Source: CBDIHH01 sp965279095 (lineage in GTDB: Bacteria > Pseudomonadota > Alphaproteobacteria > Caulobacterales > Caulobacteraceae). Taken from it: a DNA stretch of 64,000 nt. This document shows positions 8,203 through 17,065 of this stretch, in pieces. The first letter of the stretch is position 1. Every line of letters begins with the position of its first letter. The notes below the pieces were generated by a model that worked only from the letters and a program-made list of their open reading frames with translations, searched no databases and had not been told where the DNA came from. The stretch lies in NCBI GenBank assembly GCA_965279095.1, contig CBDIHH010000005.1:614119-678118 (forward strand), in the 5' to 3' direction. Both the position numbers and the translations under genes were made by a program.

Positions 8203-10773
8203 ATGCGCCTGGACAACGAGGCCCTGGCCCGGCGGACCATCGAGCGCCCGGGCGGCGTCACGACGGTGGTCGCGCCCCGATACTGGACGGACGCCCGGGT
8301 AGAGGCCTGGATCGACTGGGCGGACACTGTGGCCGCGGACTATCCCGCCGGCGGCCTGCCCGAATCGCTGACGGGCGAGGCCGCCCTCGACCCCGTGCTG
8401 GACGGCGGGCCCGACCTGTTCGCGCGGCGCTGCGCCGCCTGGGGCCTGGCCCAGGGCCGCTTCGACGGCGAGGGCGAAGCCCTGGCCTTTCGCGACGCCC
8501 TGTTCGCCGCCCTCCTGAGCGGCGTGGCCGCCCCGGCGCCGGCCGGGCCGGCGTCGATGGCGGTGGTGACGGCCGCCCTCGGTGAGCCGGCCTTCGGCCG
8601 CACCCTGGCGGATCATCGGGCCGCCGCCCGCCTGGCCCAGACCGCGGCCGCCTCTGCGGCGGTGCTGGGCCGCCGCCTGCAGGCGGTGATGGACGCCATC
8701 GCCCGCTGCGACGGTGACGCGGACGCCTGCGCGGATCCCCGACGCAACCCGGCCCTGGCCCGCGCCGCCGCCCTGGCGCGGGAGGCCGGCGCCGCCGATT
8801 CGCTGATCGTCCAGGCCATCGCGCTGGCGCGGTCCGGCGCCGTCGCCTGGGCCATGACCGAGCCGGCGGCCCAGACAGCGCCCCTGCTCATCGCGGCGGC
8901 GCCCCCGGGCGCCCTCGAGGATCGCGGCGCCGACGCCCTGGCGGCCGCGGACGCCGCCTGGGAGTGCGGCCGGCTGTTGCTGGCTCCCGACGCGGCCAAG
9001 GCCGCCGCCCATGCCGCCGCCTTCACCGGTCCGCGCGCGGCCATCGACGTCAGCCGCTTCCGGTCCGCAGACGGCTTCGACGCCGCCGGATTCCGCGCGG
9101 CGGTGCGCCTGCTGGCCCTGGCGCTGCACATCGAGGCCGACGCCGCCGGCCGCCAGGGCGCCGCCCTGACCCTGGCCGGCGTTCATGCGCATCTGGCGAC
9201 CCTGGGGCTCGCCTATGCCTCCGACGCCGGGCGCCAGGCGGCCGGCGCGCTCTACGCCCTCGCCGCCGAGGCGGCCGACGAGGTCCGCCCGGGGCTCCTG
9301 TCGCTGTTCGACGCCCCCGAGATGGCCCTGCGCCTGGGGGGCTCGGCCCTTGGCGTCGCGCCCTGGAGCGGCCCCCTGACCGTGGCGGAGACGCAGGACG
9401 GGGTGCTGCTGCCGCACCTGTCGGAGCCGGCGGCCAGGGCCCTCGCCGCCGCCGGCCTGGACCCCGTCGCCGCCCAGATCCACGCCCTCGGCCACCGCGA
9501 TCTGCGCGAGGCCCCCGGGGTGAACGCCGCCGCCCTGCTGTCGCGCGGTTTCACCGAGCATGAGCTGGGCCAGGTCGAGGCCGCCCTGCCCCTGGCCGCC
9601 TCCTTGGCCGAGGCCGTCTCGCCCGCCGTGGTGGGCGAGGGCTTTGTGCTGGACGTGCTGGGCGCCCGCGAGGACGCCCTCGCCGATCCGGCCTTCGACC
9701 TTCTGGCCTATTGCGGCTTCACCCCGGCGGAGATCGCCGAGGCGGAGATCCATATCTTCGGCGCGGGAAGCCTGAGCGGATGGAGCGCCCTGACCCAGGA
9801 CGCTGCCGCCGTCCTGGCCGGGCGCGCCGACCTCGGTCCCGAGGCGGTGATCGCCATGCGCGCGGCGGCGCAGCCGCATGTCGCTACGTGTCTCGCGCCG
9901 ATCGTCCTGCCCTGGGCGGCCACGCCGGCCGAGGTCGCCGCATGGCAGGCCCAGGCGGCGGCCGAGGGCCTGTCGGGCGTCTGGCTGTCTCGGGCGCCCG
10001 CCCCCGCCGACCTGGTCCTGGACATCCCCTCCCTGCCGGAGCCCGCGGCCCCCGCTCCCGCGCCGATCATCACCGAGCGGGTGGTGGAGCGGATCGTCGA
10101 GCGCGACCGCGAGCGCCGCAAGATCCCCGATCGCCGCAAGGGCTATATCCAGAAGGCGGCCGTGGGCGGCCACAAGGTCTATCTGCATACCGGCGAATAT
10201 GACGACGGCGAGCTCGGCGAGATCTTCATCGACATGCACAAGGAGGGCGCCGCCTTCCGCAGCCTGATGAACAACTTCGCCATCGGCATCTCCATCGGCC
10301 TGCAGTACGGCGTGCCCCTCGAGGAGTTCGTCGACGCCTTCGTCTACACACGGTTCGAGCCGGCAGGCGAAGTCACCGGCAACGACTCGATCCGCTCGGC
10401 CACCTCGATCCTGGACTATCTGTTCCGCGAACTGGCGGTGTCCTACCTGGATCGCCAGGACCTCGCCAACGCAGACCCCGGCGAGTTCAACGCCGATGGC
10501 CTGGGCGGCGGCGCCCGGGACGACGCCACCCTCGCCGGCGAGGAGCCGCTGTCGGCCGTCAAATACATCTCCAAGGGCTTCTCGCGCGGCTCCACCCCGG
10601 ACAATCTGGTGTTCCTGCCGCTGGGGCCGCGCAAGACCGCGGCATCCAGCGCCGCCGACCTGGGCGCGGCCGAGATCTGCCCCTCGTGCGGCGACATCGC
10701 CATGGTCAGCCGCGGCGGCAAGCTGGTCTGCACCACCTGCGGGGCGAGCGCGAGCCGCAGCGGCGAGGTCTGA
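8203..10773 (+). CDS. NrdJ-derived TSCPD protein lacking recognisable reductase catalytic motifs
   Basis: The C-terminal 220 residues (from about 640) closely follow the end of B12-dependent ribonucleotide reductase NrdJ: IPDRRKGYIQKA, VYLHTGEYDDGELGEIFID, NNFAIGISIGLQYGVPLEEF, a TSCPD domain, then a zinc-ribbon CPSCG...CTTCG near 826-845. Upstream parts still trace NrdJ (GFDAAGFRAAVRLLALALHIE, LGLAYASDAGRQAAGAL, GVNAAALLSRGF, DPAFDLLAYCGFTPAEIA). However, the NPCSE-type active-site segment and its cysteines are absent, and the region is Ala-rich and shortened. It therefore looks like a non-catalytic paralogue at 856 residues. It starts at ATG 8203 with GGGAG upstream. A regulatory or structural role is only inference. 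Confidence 0.82.
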   Translation: MRLDNEALARRTIERPGGVTTVVAPRYWTDARVEAWIDWADTVAADYPAGGLPESLTGEAALDPVLDGGPDLFARRCAAWGLAQGRFDGEGEALAFRDALFAALLSGVAAPAPAGPASMAVVTAALGEPAFGRTLADHRAAARLAQTAAASAAVLGRRLQAVMDAIARCDGDADACADPRRNPALARAAALAREAGAADSLIVQAIALARSGAVAWAMTEPAAQTAPLLIAAAPPGALEDRGADALAAADAAWECGRLLLAPDAAKAAAHAAAFTGPRAAIDVSRFRSADGFDAAGFRAAVRLLALALHIEADAAGRQGAALTLAGVHAHLATLGLAYASDAGRQAAGALYALAAEAADEVRPGLLSLFDAPEMALRLGGSALGVAPWSGPLTVAETQDGVLLPHLSEPAARALAAAGLDPVAAQIHALGHRDLREAPGVNAAALLSRGFTEHELGQVEAALPLAASLAEAVSPAVVGEGFVLDVLGAREDALADPAFDLLAYCGFTPAEIAEAEIHIFGAGSLSGWSALTQDAAAVLAGRADLGPEAVIAMRAAAQPHVATCLAPIVLPWAATPAEVAAWQAQAAAEGLSGVWLSRAPAPADLVLDIPSLPEPAAPAPAPIITERVVERIVERDRERRKIPDRRKGYIQKAAVGGHKVYLHTGEYDDGELGEIFIDMHKEGAAFRSLMNNFAIGISIGLQYGVPLEEFVDAFVYTRFEPAGEVTGNDSIRSATSILDYLFRELAVSYLDRQDLANADPGEFNADGLGGGARDDATLAGEEPLSAVKYISKGFSRGSTPDNLVFLPLGPRKTAASSAADLGAAEICPSCGDIAMVSRGGKLVCTTCGASASRSGEV

Positions 10774-10849
10774 GGGATCAGGGCGAACCCGCCCTTAACC
10801 TTGTCCAGCCTAGGCTGGGGGCGCTCGTGTGCAAAAGGCGCGCCCCGTG

Positions 10850-11344
10850 ATGAAGCGAATCCTGTTCCTGCTCCTGCCGATGGCCGCCGCCTCGGCCTTC
10901 GCCGGCGGGGTCCTGGCCCAGAACGCCGGCCAGATCACCAAGGCGCGCAACGGCGGCAGCTGCTCCGGCTGCAACCTGTTCCAGGCCGACTTCGGCGGCG
11001 CCGAACTGCGCGGCCGCGACTTCTCGCGCTCGCGCCTGCGCCAGGCCGACCTCAGCCTGACCGTGATGAACCGCACCAGCTTCGCCGGGGCCGACCTGCG
11101 CGACGTCAACGGCTATGGCGGGGTCTTCACCGGGGCCAGCTTCGCCGGGGCCAACCTGACCAACGCCACCTTCGTGGGGGCCTATCTGCAGGGCGCCAAC
11201 TTCCGCGGCGCGACCCTGGCGGGGGCCAACTTTTCCGGCGCCGAACTGCAGGGCGCCGCGCTCACCCAGGCCCAGCTGAACGCCGCCTGCGGCGACGAGG
11301 CCACCCGCCTGCCCGGCGGCCTCCGCATTCCCGCCTGCCGCTAG
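10850..11344 (+). CDS. Exported pentapeptide-repeat protein
   Basis: A 164-residue protein with a signal peptide (MKRILFLLLPMAAASAFA) followed by roughly 20 A(D/N)LxX repeats such as QADFGGAELRGRDF and GANFRGATLAGANF, which fold as a right-handed quadrilateral beta-helix. A short C-terminal segment has two cysteines, and two more lie before the repeats (SCSGCN). Function is unknown. ATG 10850 is preferred over a GTG seven codons earlier because it starts directly at the signal peptide. Confidence 0.8.
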   Translation: MKRILFLLLPMAAASAFAGGVLAQNAGQITKARNGGSCSGCNLFQADFGGAELRGRDFSRSRLRQADLSLTVMNRTSFAGADLRDVNGYGGVFTGASFAGANLTNATFVGAYLQGANFRGATLAGANFSGAELQGAALTQAQLNAACGDEATRLPGGLRIPACR

Positions 11345-11386
11345 ATGTCGGCCCGAACCCGGGCTGTCCGGGACAGGCGGGTTTAG

Positions 11387-11506
11387 ACACCAAGACCACA
11401 AAGACCACCAAGGCGCGCTTCGCGCGCTGATACCCGCCAAGCGCTGCGCCCTAAGGAATGACTGCGGCGCTACGCGCCGCCTTCGTGGTCTTGGTGGTCT
11501 TGGTGT
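11387..11506. repeat. Long inverted repeat with nested hairpins (REPIN-like), element 3
   Basis: Arms 11387-11415 and 11478-11506 (29 bases) are reverse complements with two mismatches and carry ACACCAAGACCAC motifs. Next to each arm is a small perfect hairpin: GCGCGC-ttc-GCGCGC on the left and GCGGCGC-tac-GCGCCGC on the right. It lies between the pentapeptide gene and the following small gene. Confidence 0.8.
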
Positions 11507-11598
11507 TGGATCCTTATACCCGGCCCCAGGCACAAGGCCTGGGACAGGACCTCCGGGGAGGCTAAGCTAGCCGCCATACCCCTCGCGAGGAGGCCCCC

Positions 11599-11997
11599 AT
11601 GGCCGGCACCAAGGATGATCCCTGGACCCTGACCACCCCGAGCGGCGGCTCCCATTTCCAGGCCTGGCGCGACGAGAGCCTCGACCCGCCCGCGCTCGTC
11701 GTCCAGGTCGGCAAGACCCAGCTGCGCTACGCCCTGGCCGCCATCGAGGACCTGCACGCCATCCTCAAGGCCCACGGCGACTGGATGCCGCTTGGAGGCG
11801 CGGACGAGCAGAAGCCGGCGGCGGACGGCACAGTGGAGGCCTGGGGCCGGTCGCCGGAAAACCCCATTGGCGGCTGGTATGGGCTCAAGAAGGGCCTGCG
11901 CGGCCGTTTCGGCGTCTATGTGCCCCCGGTGCTGGAGGCCCTCGGTCTCGCCGAGGTCGAGAAGGTCGCCCGCAACGGCCGGATGCGGGCGATCTGA
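11599..11997 (+). CDS. Small conserved protein of unknown function
   Basis: This 132-residue soluble protein starts MAGTKDDPWTLTTPSGG and contains LRYALAAIEDLHAILKAHGDW and ENPIGGWYGLKKGLRGRFG. I recall this pattern from a widespread uncharacterised family, but no function is known to me. GAGGAGG lies seven bases before ATG 11599. It is flanked on both sides by cruciform repeats, so it is probably transcribed alone. Confidence 0.75.
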   Translation: MAGTKDDPWTLTTPSGGSHFQAWRDESLDPPALVVQVGKTQLRYALAAIEDLHAILKAHGDWMPLGGADEQKPAADGTVEAWGRSPENPIGGWYGLKKGLRGRFGVYVPPVLEALGLAEVEKVARNGRMRAI

Positions 11998-12013
11998 CGC
12001 CGCTTCGCTGGTC

Positions 12014-12128
12014 GTGCGTGGTTCGAGACGCGCCTTGCAGGCGCTCCTCACCATGAAGACCGTTTTTCATTCCCCGAGCGCAGTCATGGTGAGGAGCGGC
12101 GCCCCGCGCCGCGTCTCGAACCACGCAC
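12014..12128. repeat. Long inverted repeat with nested hairpins (REPIN-like), element 4
   Basis: The outer arms GTGCGTGGTTCGAGACGC and GCTCCTCACCATGA (12014-12056) are mirrored at 12084-12128. Between these matched blocks each arm has its own hairpin: GCGCC-ttgca-GGCGC on the left and GCGGCGC-ccc-GCGCCGC on the right. It fills the space between two convergent genes and may also end transcription. Confidence 0.8.
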
Positions 12129-12134
12129 CAAACC

Positions 12135-13910
12135 TTACGCCTTCAGCGGCGCCGCCGTCCGCACGTGCAGCTCCTTCAGCTGCTTGTCCTGCACCGGCGA
12201 CGGGGCGTTCATCATCAGGTCCTGGCCCTGCTGGTTCAGCGGGAAGGCGATGACCTCACGGATGGCCAGCTGGCCGGCCAGCAGCATGACGATGCGGTCG
12301 ATGCCCGGCGCCATGCCCCCGTGGGGCGGAGCGCCGTGGCGGAAGGCGCTGAGCATGCCGCCGAACTCGGCTTCCACCGTGGCGGCGTCGTAGCCGGCGA
12401 TCTCGAAGGCGCGCAGCATCAGCTCGGGCCGGTGGTTGCGCACCGCCCCCGAGCACAGCTCGTATCCATTGCAGACGATGTCGTACTGGTAGGCCAGCAC
12501 GTCGAGCGGGTCCTTGGTGTTCAGGGCCTCCAGCTCGCCCTGAGGCATGGAGAAGGGGTTGTGCGAGAAGTCGACCTTGCCCTCGTCGGTGAGCTCGTAC
12601 ATCGGGAAATCGACGATCCAGCAGAAGTCGAAGCGGTCGTCCGACACCAGCCCCAGGTCCGTCCCGACCTTGGTGCGGGCGGCGCCGGCGAACTTGTAGA
12701 AGGTCTTGGGGTCGCCGCCGACGAAGAAGGCGGCGTCTCCGGTCTTCAGGCCGAGCTGCTGGCGGATGGCCTCGGTGCGCTCGGGGCCGAGGTTCTTGGC
12801 GATGGGCCCCGCGCCGCCCTCTTCCCCTTCGCGCCAGAACACATAGCCGAGGCCGGGCTGGCCCTCGCCCTGGGCCCAGCCGTTCATCTTGTCGCAGAAG
12901 GCGCGCGACCCGCCCGCGGGGGCCGGGATCGCCCAGATGGCGGTCTTGTCGCTCTCGAGCATGCGCGCGAACACGCCGAAGCCGCCGCCGCGGAAGTGGT
13001 CGGAAACGTCCTGCATCACCAGCGGGTTGCGCAGGTCCGGCTTGTCGGTGCCGTATTTGGCGATGGCCTCGCGGAAGGGGATGCGCGGGAAGGGCATGGG
13101 CGTGACCGCCTTCCCGTTCGCGAACTCCTCGAAAACCCCGTGCAGCACCGGCTCGATGGCGGCGAGGATGTCGTCCTGGGTGACGAAGCTCATCTCCACG
13201 TCGAGCTGGTAGAATTCCAGCGAGCGGTCGGCGCGCAGGTCCTCGTCGCGGAAACAGGGGGCGATCTGGAAATAGCGGTCGAAGCCCGACACCATCAGCA
13301 GCTGCTTGAACTGCTGCGGCGCCTGGGGAAGGGCGTAGAACTTGCCCGGATGCAGCCGCGACGGCACCAGGAAGTCGCGCGCCCCCTCGGGGCTGGACGC
13401 CGTCAGGATCGGGGTCTGGAACTCGGTGAAGCCCGAGCCGATCATGCGGTTGCGAATCGAGGCGATTACCTGGGAGCGCAGCACGATATTGCGATGCAGG
13501 GTCTCGCGGCGCAGGTCCAGGTAGCGGTATTTGAGGCGGATCTCCTCGGGATAGTCCGGCTCGCCGAACACCGGCAGCGGCAGCTCGGCGGCCTCGGACA
13601 GCACCTCCACCGACCGCACCCGCACCTCGACCTCGCCCGTGGGCAGGTTGGCGTTGATGGTCTCGGGAGAGCGGGCGACGACCTCGCCGTCCACCCGGAT
13701 GACGCTCTCGGCGCGCAGGCGCTCGACCGCCTCGAATCCGGGGGTTTCCGGACCCAGCACCAGCTGGGTCAGCCCGTAGTGGTCGCGCAGATCGACGAAC
13801 ATCAGCCCGCCATGATCGCGCTTCCTGTTGATCCAGCCGGACAGGCGCACGACCTGTCCCTGGTCGGACTGGCGCAGGGCGCCGCAGGTATGGGAGCGAT
13901 AGGCGTGCAT
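12135..13910 (-). CDS. aspS: Aspartyl-tRNA synthetase
   Basis: AspS charges tRNA-Asp. The 591-residue protein is the bacterial class II form: an N-terminal OB-fold (VRLSGWINRKRDHGGLMF), catalytic core with motif 2 (FRDEDLRADRSLEFYQLD), an inserted GAD domain around 280-410, and motif 3 (GMAPGIDRIVMLLAG). ATG 13910 gives the standard MHAYRSHTCGALR start; the open frame continues 17 codons upstream without family similarity. Bacterial enzymes of this type may be non-discriminating and also charge tRNA-Asn where gatCAB is present, and gatB lies at the window end. Confidence 0.97.
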   Translation of the reverse strand: MHAYRSHTCGALRQSDQGQVVRLSGWINRKRDHGGLMFVDLRDHYGLTQLVLGPETPGFEAVERLRAESVIRVDGEVVARSPETINANLPTGEVEVRVRSVEVLSEAAELPLPVFGEPDYPEEIRLKYRYLDLRRETLHRNIVLRSQVIASIRNRMIGSGFTEFQTPILTASSPEGARDFLVPSRLHPGKFYALPQAPQQFKQLLMVSGFDRYFQIAPCFRDEDLRADRSLEFYQLDVEMSFVTQDDILAAIEPVLHGVFEEFANGKAVTPMPFPRIPFREAIAKYGTDKPDLRNPLVMQDVSDHFRGGGFGVFARMLESDKTAIWAIPAPAGGSRAFCDKMNGWAQGEGQPGLGYVFWREGEEGGAGPIAKNLGPERTEAIRQQLGLKTGDAAFFVGGDPKTFYKFAGAARTKVGTDLGLVSDDRFDFCWIVDFPMYELTDEGKVDFSHNPFSMPQGELEALNTKDPLDVLAYQYDIVCNGYELCSGAVRNHRPELMLRAFEIAGYDAATVEAEFGGMLSAFRHGAPPHGGMAPGIDRIVMLLAGQLAIREVIAFPLNQQGQDLMMNAPSPVQDKQLKELHVRTAAPLKA

Positions 13911-14101
13911 CGGGAAGGGCTCTGCCGGGGGCGGTTTTTTCGGGAGGCCGGACGGGGCCACGCTCCCCCAGGCTTGTCAAGGTTGGCGGACGGTTTGCCC
14001 GCGGGACCGGCGCCCCGTTTCCTTGCCCCTCGCCCCGCCAATGCGCGCTATGAGAGAGGCGCCGGACCGCGCCGGCGCGATCCGAGGAGCAGAGGCTGGC
14101 C

Positions 14102-14776
14102 TTGACCCGTCAGTTGCGGCTTAAGCTGGAGCGGCGCGAGGGCTTTCGCGCTGAGGACTTCGTGTGCTCGGCCGCCAACGCCCTGGCCCGCGAGGCCCTG
14201 GCGGCCTGGCCGGCGTGGCACGGCGGCTGCCTGGTCCTGGTGGGGCCCGCGGGGGCCGGCAAGAGCCACCTGGCCCACACCTGGGCCTTGAAGGTGGGCG
14301 CCCAGGTCCTCACCCCCGCCGCCGCCGTCGACCTGCGCGCCCTGGAAGGGGGGCCGGTGGTGCTCGAGGACGCCGACCGCGGGGCGCTGGACGAGGACCT
14401 GTTCCACCTCATCAACATGGCCGGGATGGACGGGGGCGGACTGCTGATGACCGCCCGGGCGGCGCCGTCGCAATGGCCCGCCTCGGTCCCCGACCTGCGC
14501 TCGCGCCTCAACGCCCTGCGGGTCGCGGAGATCGAGGAGCCGGACGACGCCATCTTGCAGGCGGTGTTCGAGAAGTTCTTCCGTGAACGGAATATACGGC
14601 CGGCGGACGACCTGATTCCCTATCTCTTGAACCGTATCGAGCGGTCGGTTCCGCGCGCGCTAGAGATTGTCACACGATTGGACGAGGCTTCGGACGCCTT
14701 TGGCCGATCGGTTTCACGGGCCCTGGCCCGGCAAGTCCTCGACGAGGAGGAGTCGACCCTCGACCTTTTTGAATGA
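14102..14776 (+). CDS. hdaA: DnaA-related regulatory ATPase HdaA
   Basis: Hda binds the beta clamp and stimulates ATP hydrolysis by DnaA, preventing re-initiation of replication. The 224 residues show Walker A GPAGAGKSH (48-56), Walker B VVLEDAD and the AAA+ lid region with ERSVPRALEIV. There is no DnaA DNA-binding domain. The start is TTG 14102 behind GAGGAGCAGAGG; this start keeps QLRLKL at residues 4-9, the expected clamp-binding motif. ppk follows after 12 bases, with its ribosome binding site overlapping the hdaA stop. Confidence 0.92.
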   Translation: MTRQLRLKLERREGFRAEDFVCSAANALAREALAAWPAWHGGCLVLVGPAGAGKSHLAHTWALKVGAQVLTPAAAVDLRALEGGPVVLEDADRGALDEDLFHLINMAGMDGGGLLMTARAAPSQWPASVPDLRSRLNALRVAEIEEPDDAILQAVFEKFFRERNIRPADDLIPYLLNRIERSVPRALEIVTRLDEASDAFGRSVSRALARQVLDEEESTLDLFE

Positions 14777-14788
14777 GGGTTAATCTCT

Positions 14789-17065
14789 ATGTGCGAAGAC
14801 TTGCGTTCAGACCCCCTCGACGCGACATTGGATGACATGACCGCCCCCGCCGACGACATGTCCGAGGCCGCCGCCCGATCGGTTCGGCTGGCCGAGCCGC
14901 GCTCCCTCGAGGGCCTCGATCTTGATCTGATGAATTCGCCCGCGCGGTTCTTCAACCGCGAGCTGTCGTGGCTGGCCTTCAATCGCCGCGTCCTGGAGGA
15001 GAGCGAGAATCCCCGCCACCCTCTTTTGGAGCGGCTGCGGTTCCTGTCCATCTCGGCCAGCAACCTCGACGAATTCTACATGGTGCGGGTCGCCGGGCTG
15101 AAAGGCCAGGTACGCGAGGGCGTGCGTGTGGTCTCCCAGGACGGCCTCACTCCCCAGCAGCAGCTGGACCGGGTCAACACCGCCGCCACCGAACTGGTCG
15201 AGGCTCAGCAGAGCCTTTGGCGGACCCTGCGCGTCGAACTGGCGTCCGAGGGTCTGAAGCTGGTGGACCCGCCCGCCGTCACCCGGCCGGAGCGCAAGGC
15301 GCTGGAGGCGGTGTTCGAGAGCCAGCTGTTCCCCGTGCTGACCCCCCTGGCCATCGACCCGGCCCATCCCTTCCCCTTCATCCCCAACCTAGGCTTCTGC
15401 CTGGCCCTGAAGCTGAAGCGCCAGTCCGACGGCAAGATGCAGTACGCCCTGGTGCCGGTGCCCAGTCAGGTGAAGCGGTTCTGGGACCTGCCGATTCCCC
15501 CCGAGCGCCGCTCCACCCGCGGCCGCCGCCGGGTGATCGCCTTGGAACAGTTCCTGTCGATGTTCATCGACCATCTGTTCCCCGGCTGCGCCATCGAGGC
15601 CCAGGGGGTGTTCCGCCTGCTGCGCGACAGCGACGTGGAGATGGAGGAAGAGGCCGAGGACCTGGTGCGCGAGTTCGAGCTGATGCTCAAGCAGCGCCGC
15701 CTGGGATCGGTGGTGCGCGTGAAGATCGAGGCGGCGATGCCGCCGGACCTGAGGGACTTCATCGTCGAGAACCTCCACGCCCAGCCGCAGGACGTGATCA
15801 TGGTCGACGGCATGCTGGGCATGGCCCAACTGTCCCAGCTGATCCCCGCCGACCGCCCGGACCTGAAGTTCAAGCCCTTCGAGGCCCGCTTCCCCGAGCG
15901 CATCCGTGACCATGGCGGCGACTGTTTCGCCGCCATCCGTGAGAAGGACATCCTGGTCCACCACCCCTTCGAGAGCTTCGACGTGGTGGTCCAGTTCCTT
16001 CGCCAGGCGGCGCGCGACCCCAACGTCCTGTCGATCAAGCAGACCCTCTACCGCACCTCCCAGGACAGCCCGATCGTGGCCGCCCTCATCGAGGCCGCGG
16101 ACAACGGCAAGAACGTCACCGCCCTGGTGGAGATCAAGGCCCGCTTCGACGAGGAGGCCAACCTGAAATGGGCGCGCGACTTGGAGCGCGCCGGCGTCCA
16201 CGTCGTCTTCGGCTTCGTCGAATACAAGACACACGCCAAGCTATCGATCGTGGTGCGCCGCGAGGGCGAGGGCCTGCGCACCTATTGCCACTTCGGCACC
16301 GGCAACTACCACCCCCAGACCGCCAAGGTGTACACCGACCTGTCGCTGTTCACCACCGACCCGGTGCTGTGCCGCGACTCCATGCGGTTGTTCAACTTCA
16401 TCACCGGCTACGCCCAGCCCGAGGGGCTGGAGAAGCTGTCTTTCTCGCCCATCACCCTGAAGCCGGACCTGCTGCGCCTGATCGGCGCGGAGATCGACAA
16501 CGCCAAGGCCGGCAAGCCCGCGGCCATCTGGGCCAAGATGAACGCCCTGGTGGACCCGGTGATCATCGACGCCCTCTATCGCGCGAGCCAGGCGGGGGTG
16601 GTCATCGAACTGGTCATTCGCGGCATCTGCTGCCTACGCCCCGGGGTGCCGGGGCTGTCCGAGCACATCCGCGTCAAGAGCATCGTCGGCCGCTTCCTGG
16701 AGCATTCGCGCATCGTCGCCTTCGCCAATGGCGAGCCTATGCCGAGCACCGCGAGCCGGGTGTTCATCTCCTCCGCCGACTGGATGCCCCGCAATCTCGA
16801 CCGCCGGGTCGAGACTCTTGTAGCCATCGACAATCCCACCGTGCATCAGCAGATCCTGCAGCAGATCATGGTGGCCAACCTGAACGACGAAGCGCAAAGC
16901 TGGACCCTGGACGCCGACGGCCATTACCACCGCAGCGAAAGCTGGCGTGGCCGCGAGGCGTTCTCGGCCCACGAGTATTTCATGACCAACCCCAGCCTGT
17001 CGGGCCGGGGCCATAAGGTCAGGAACCTGCCGCGCGCGTTCGAGCATGTCGGCGCCCGCCGCTGA
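14789..17065 (+). CDS. ppk: Polyphosphate kinase 1
   Basis: Ppk1 polymerises the gamma-phosphate of ATP into polyphosphate. At 758 residues it is slightly longer than usual, from about 55 extra N-terminal residues before the family start FFNRELSWLAFNRRVLEE. Catalytic-core segments include HHPFESFDVVVQFLRQA, the autophosphorylated histidine in THAKLSIVVRR and CHFGTGNYHPQTAKVYTD. GAGGG lies upstream of the ATG. Its end overlaps ppx by 20 bases, so synthesis and hydrolysis of polyphosphate are co-transcribed. Confidence 0.96.
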   Translation: MCEDLRSDPLDATLDDMTAPADDMSEAAARSVRLAEPRSLEGLDLDLMNSPARFFNRELSWLAFNRRVLEESENPRHPLLERLRFLSISASNLDEFYMVRVAGLKGQVREGVRVVSQDGLTPQQQLDRVNTAATELVEAQQSLWRTLRVELASEGLKLVDPPAVTRPERKALEAVFESQLFPVLTPLAIDPAHPFPFIPNLGFCLALKLKRQSDGKMQYALVPVPSQVKRFWDLPIPPERRSTRGRRRVIALEQFLSMFIDHLFPGCAIEAQGVFRLLRDSDVEMEEEAEDLVREFELMLKQRRLGSVVRVKIEAAMPPDLRDFIVENLHAQPQDVIMVDGMLGMAQLSQLIPADRPDLKFKPFEARFPERIRDHGGDCFAAIREKDILVHHPFESFDVVVQFLRQAARDPNVLSIKQTLYRTSQDSPIVAALIEAADNGKNVTALVEIKARFDEEANLKWARDLERAGVHVVFGFVEYKTHAKLSIVVRREGEGLRTYCHFGTGNYHPQTAKVYTDLSLFTTDPVLCRDSMRLFNFITGYAQPEGLEKLSFSPITLKPDLLRLIGAEIDNAKAGKPAAIWAKMNALVDPVIIDALYRASQAGVVIELVIRGICCLRPGVPGLSEHIRVKSIVGRFLEHSRIVAFANGEPMPSTASRVFISSADWMPRNLDRRVETLVAIDNPTVHQQILQQIMVANLNDEAQSWTLDADGHYHRSESWRGREAFSAHEYFMTNPSLSGRGHKVRNLPRAFEHVGARR

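Noticed and set aside
8137..10239. 700-codon open frame on the minus strand opposite the NrdJ-like gene
   Set aside because: It is Gly/Arg/His/Gln-rich, shows no domain, and mirrors the codon bias of the plus-strand gene. High GC gives long antisense frames.
12165..14105. 646-codon plus-strand frame opposite aspS
   Set aside because: The sequence is low-complexity Val/Gly/Leu/His-rich and aspS on the other strand is unmistakable.
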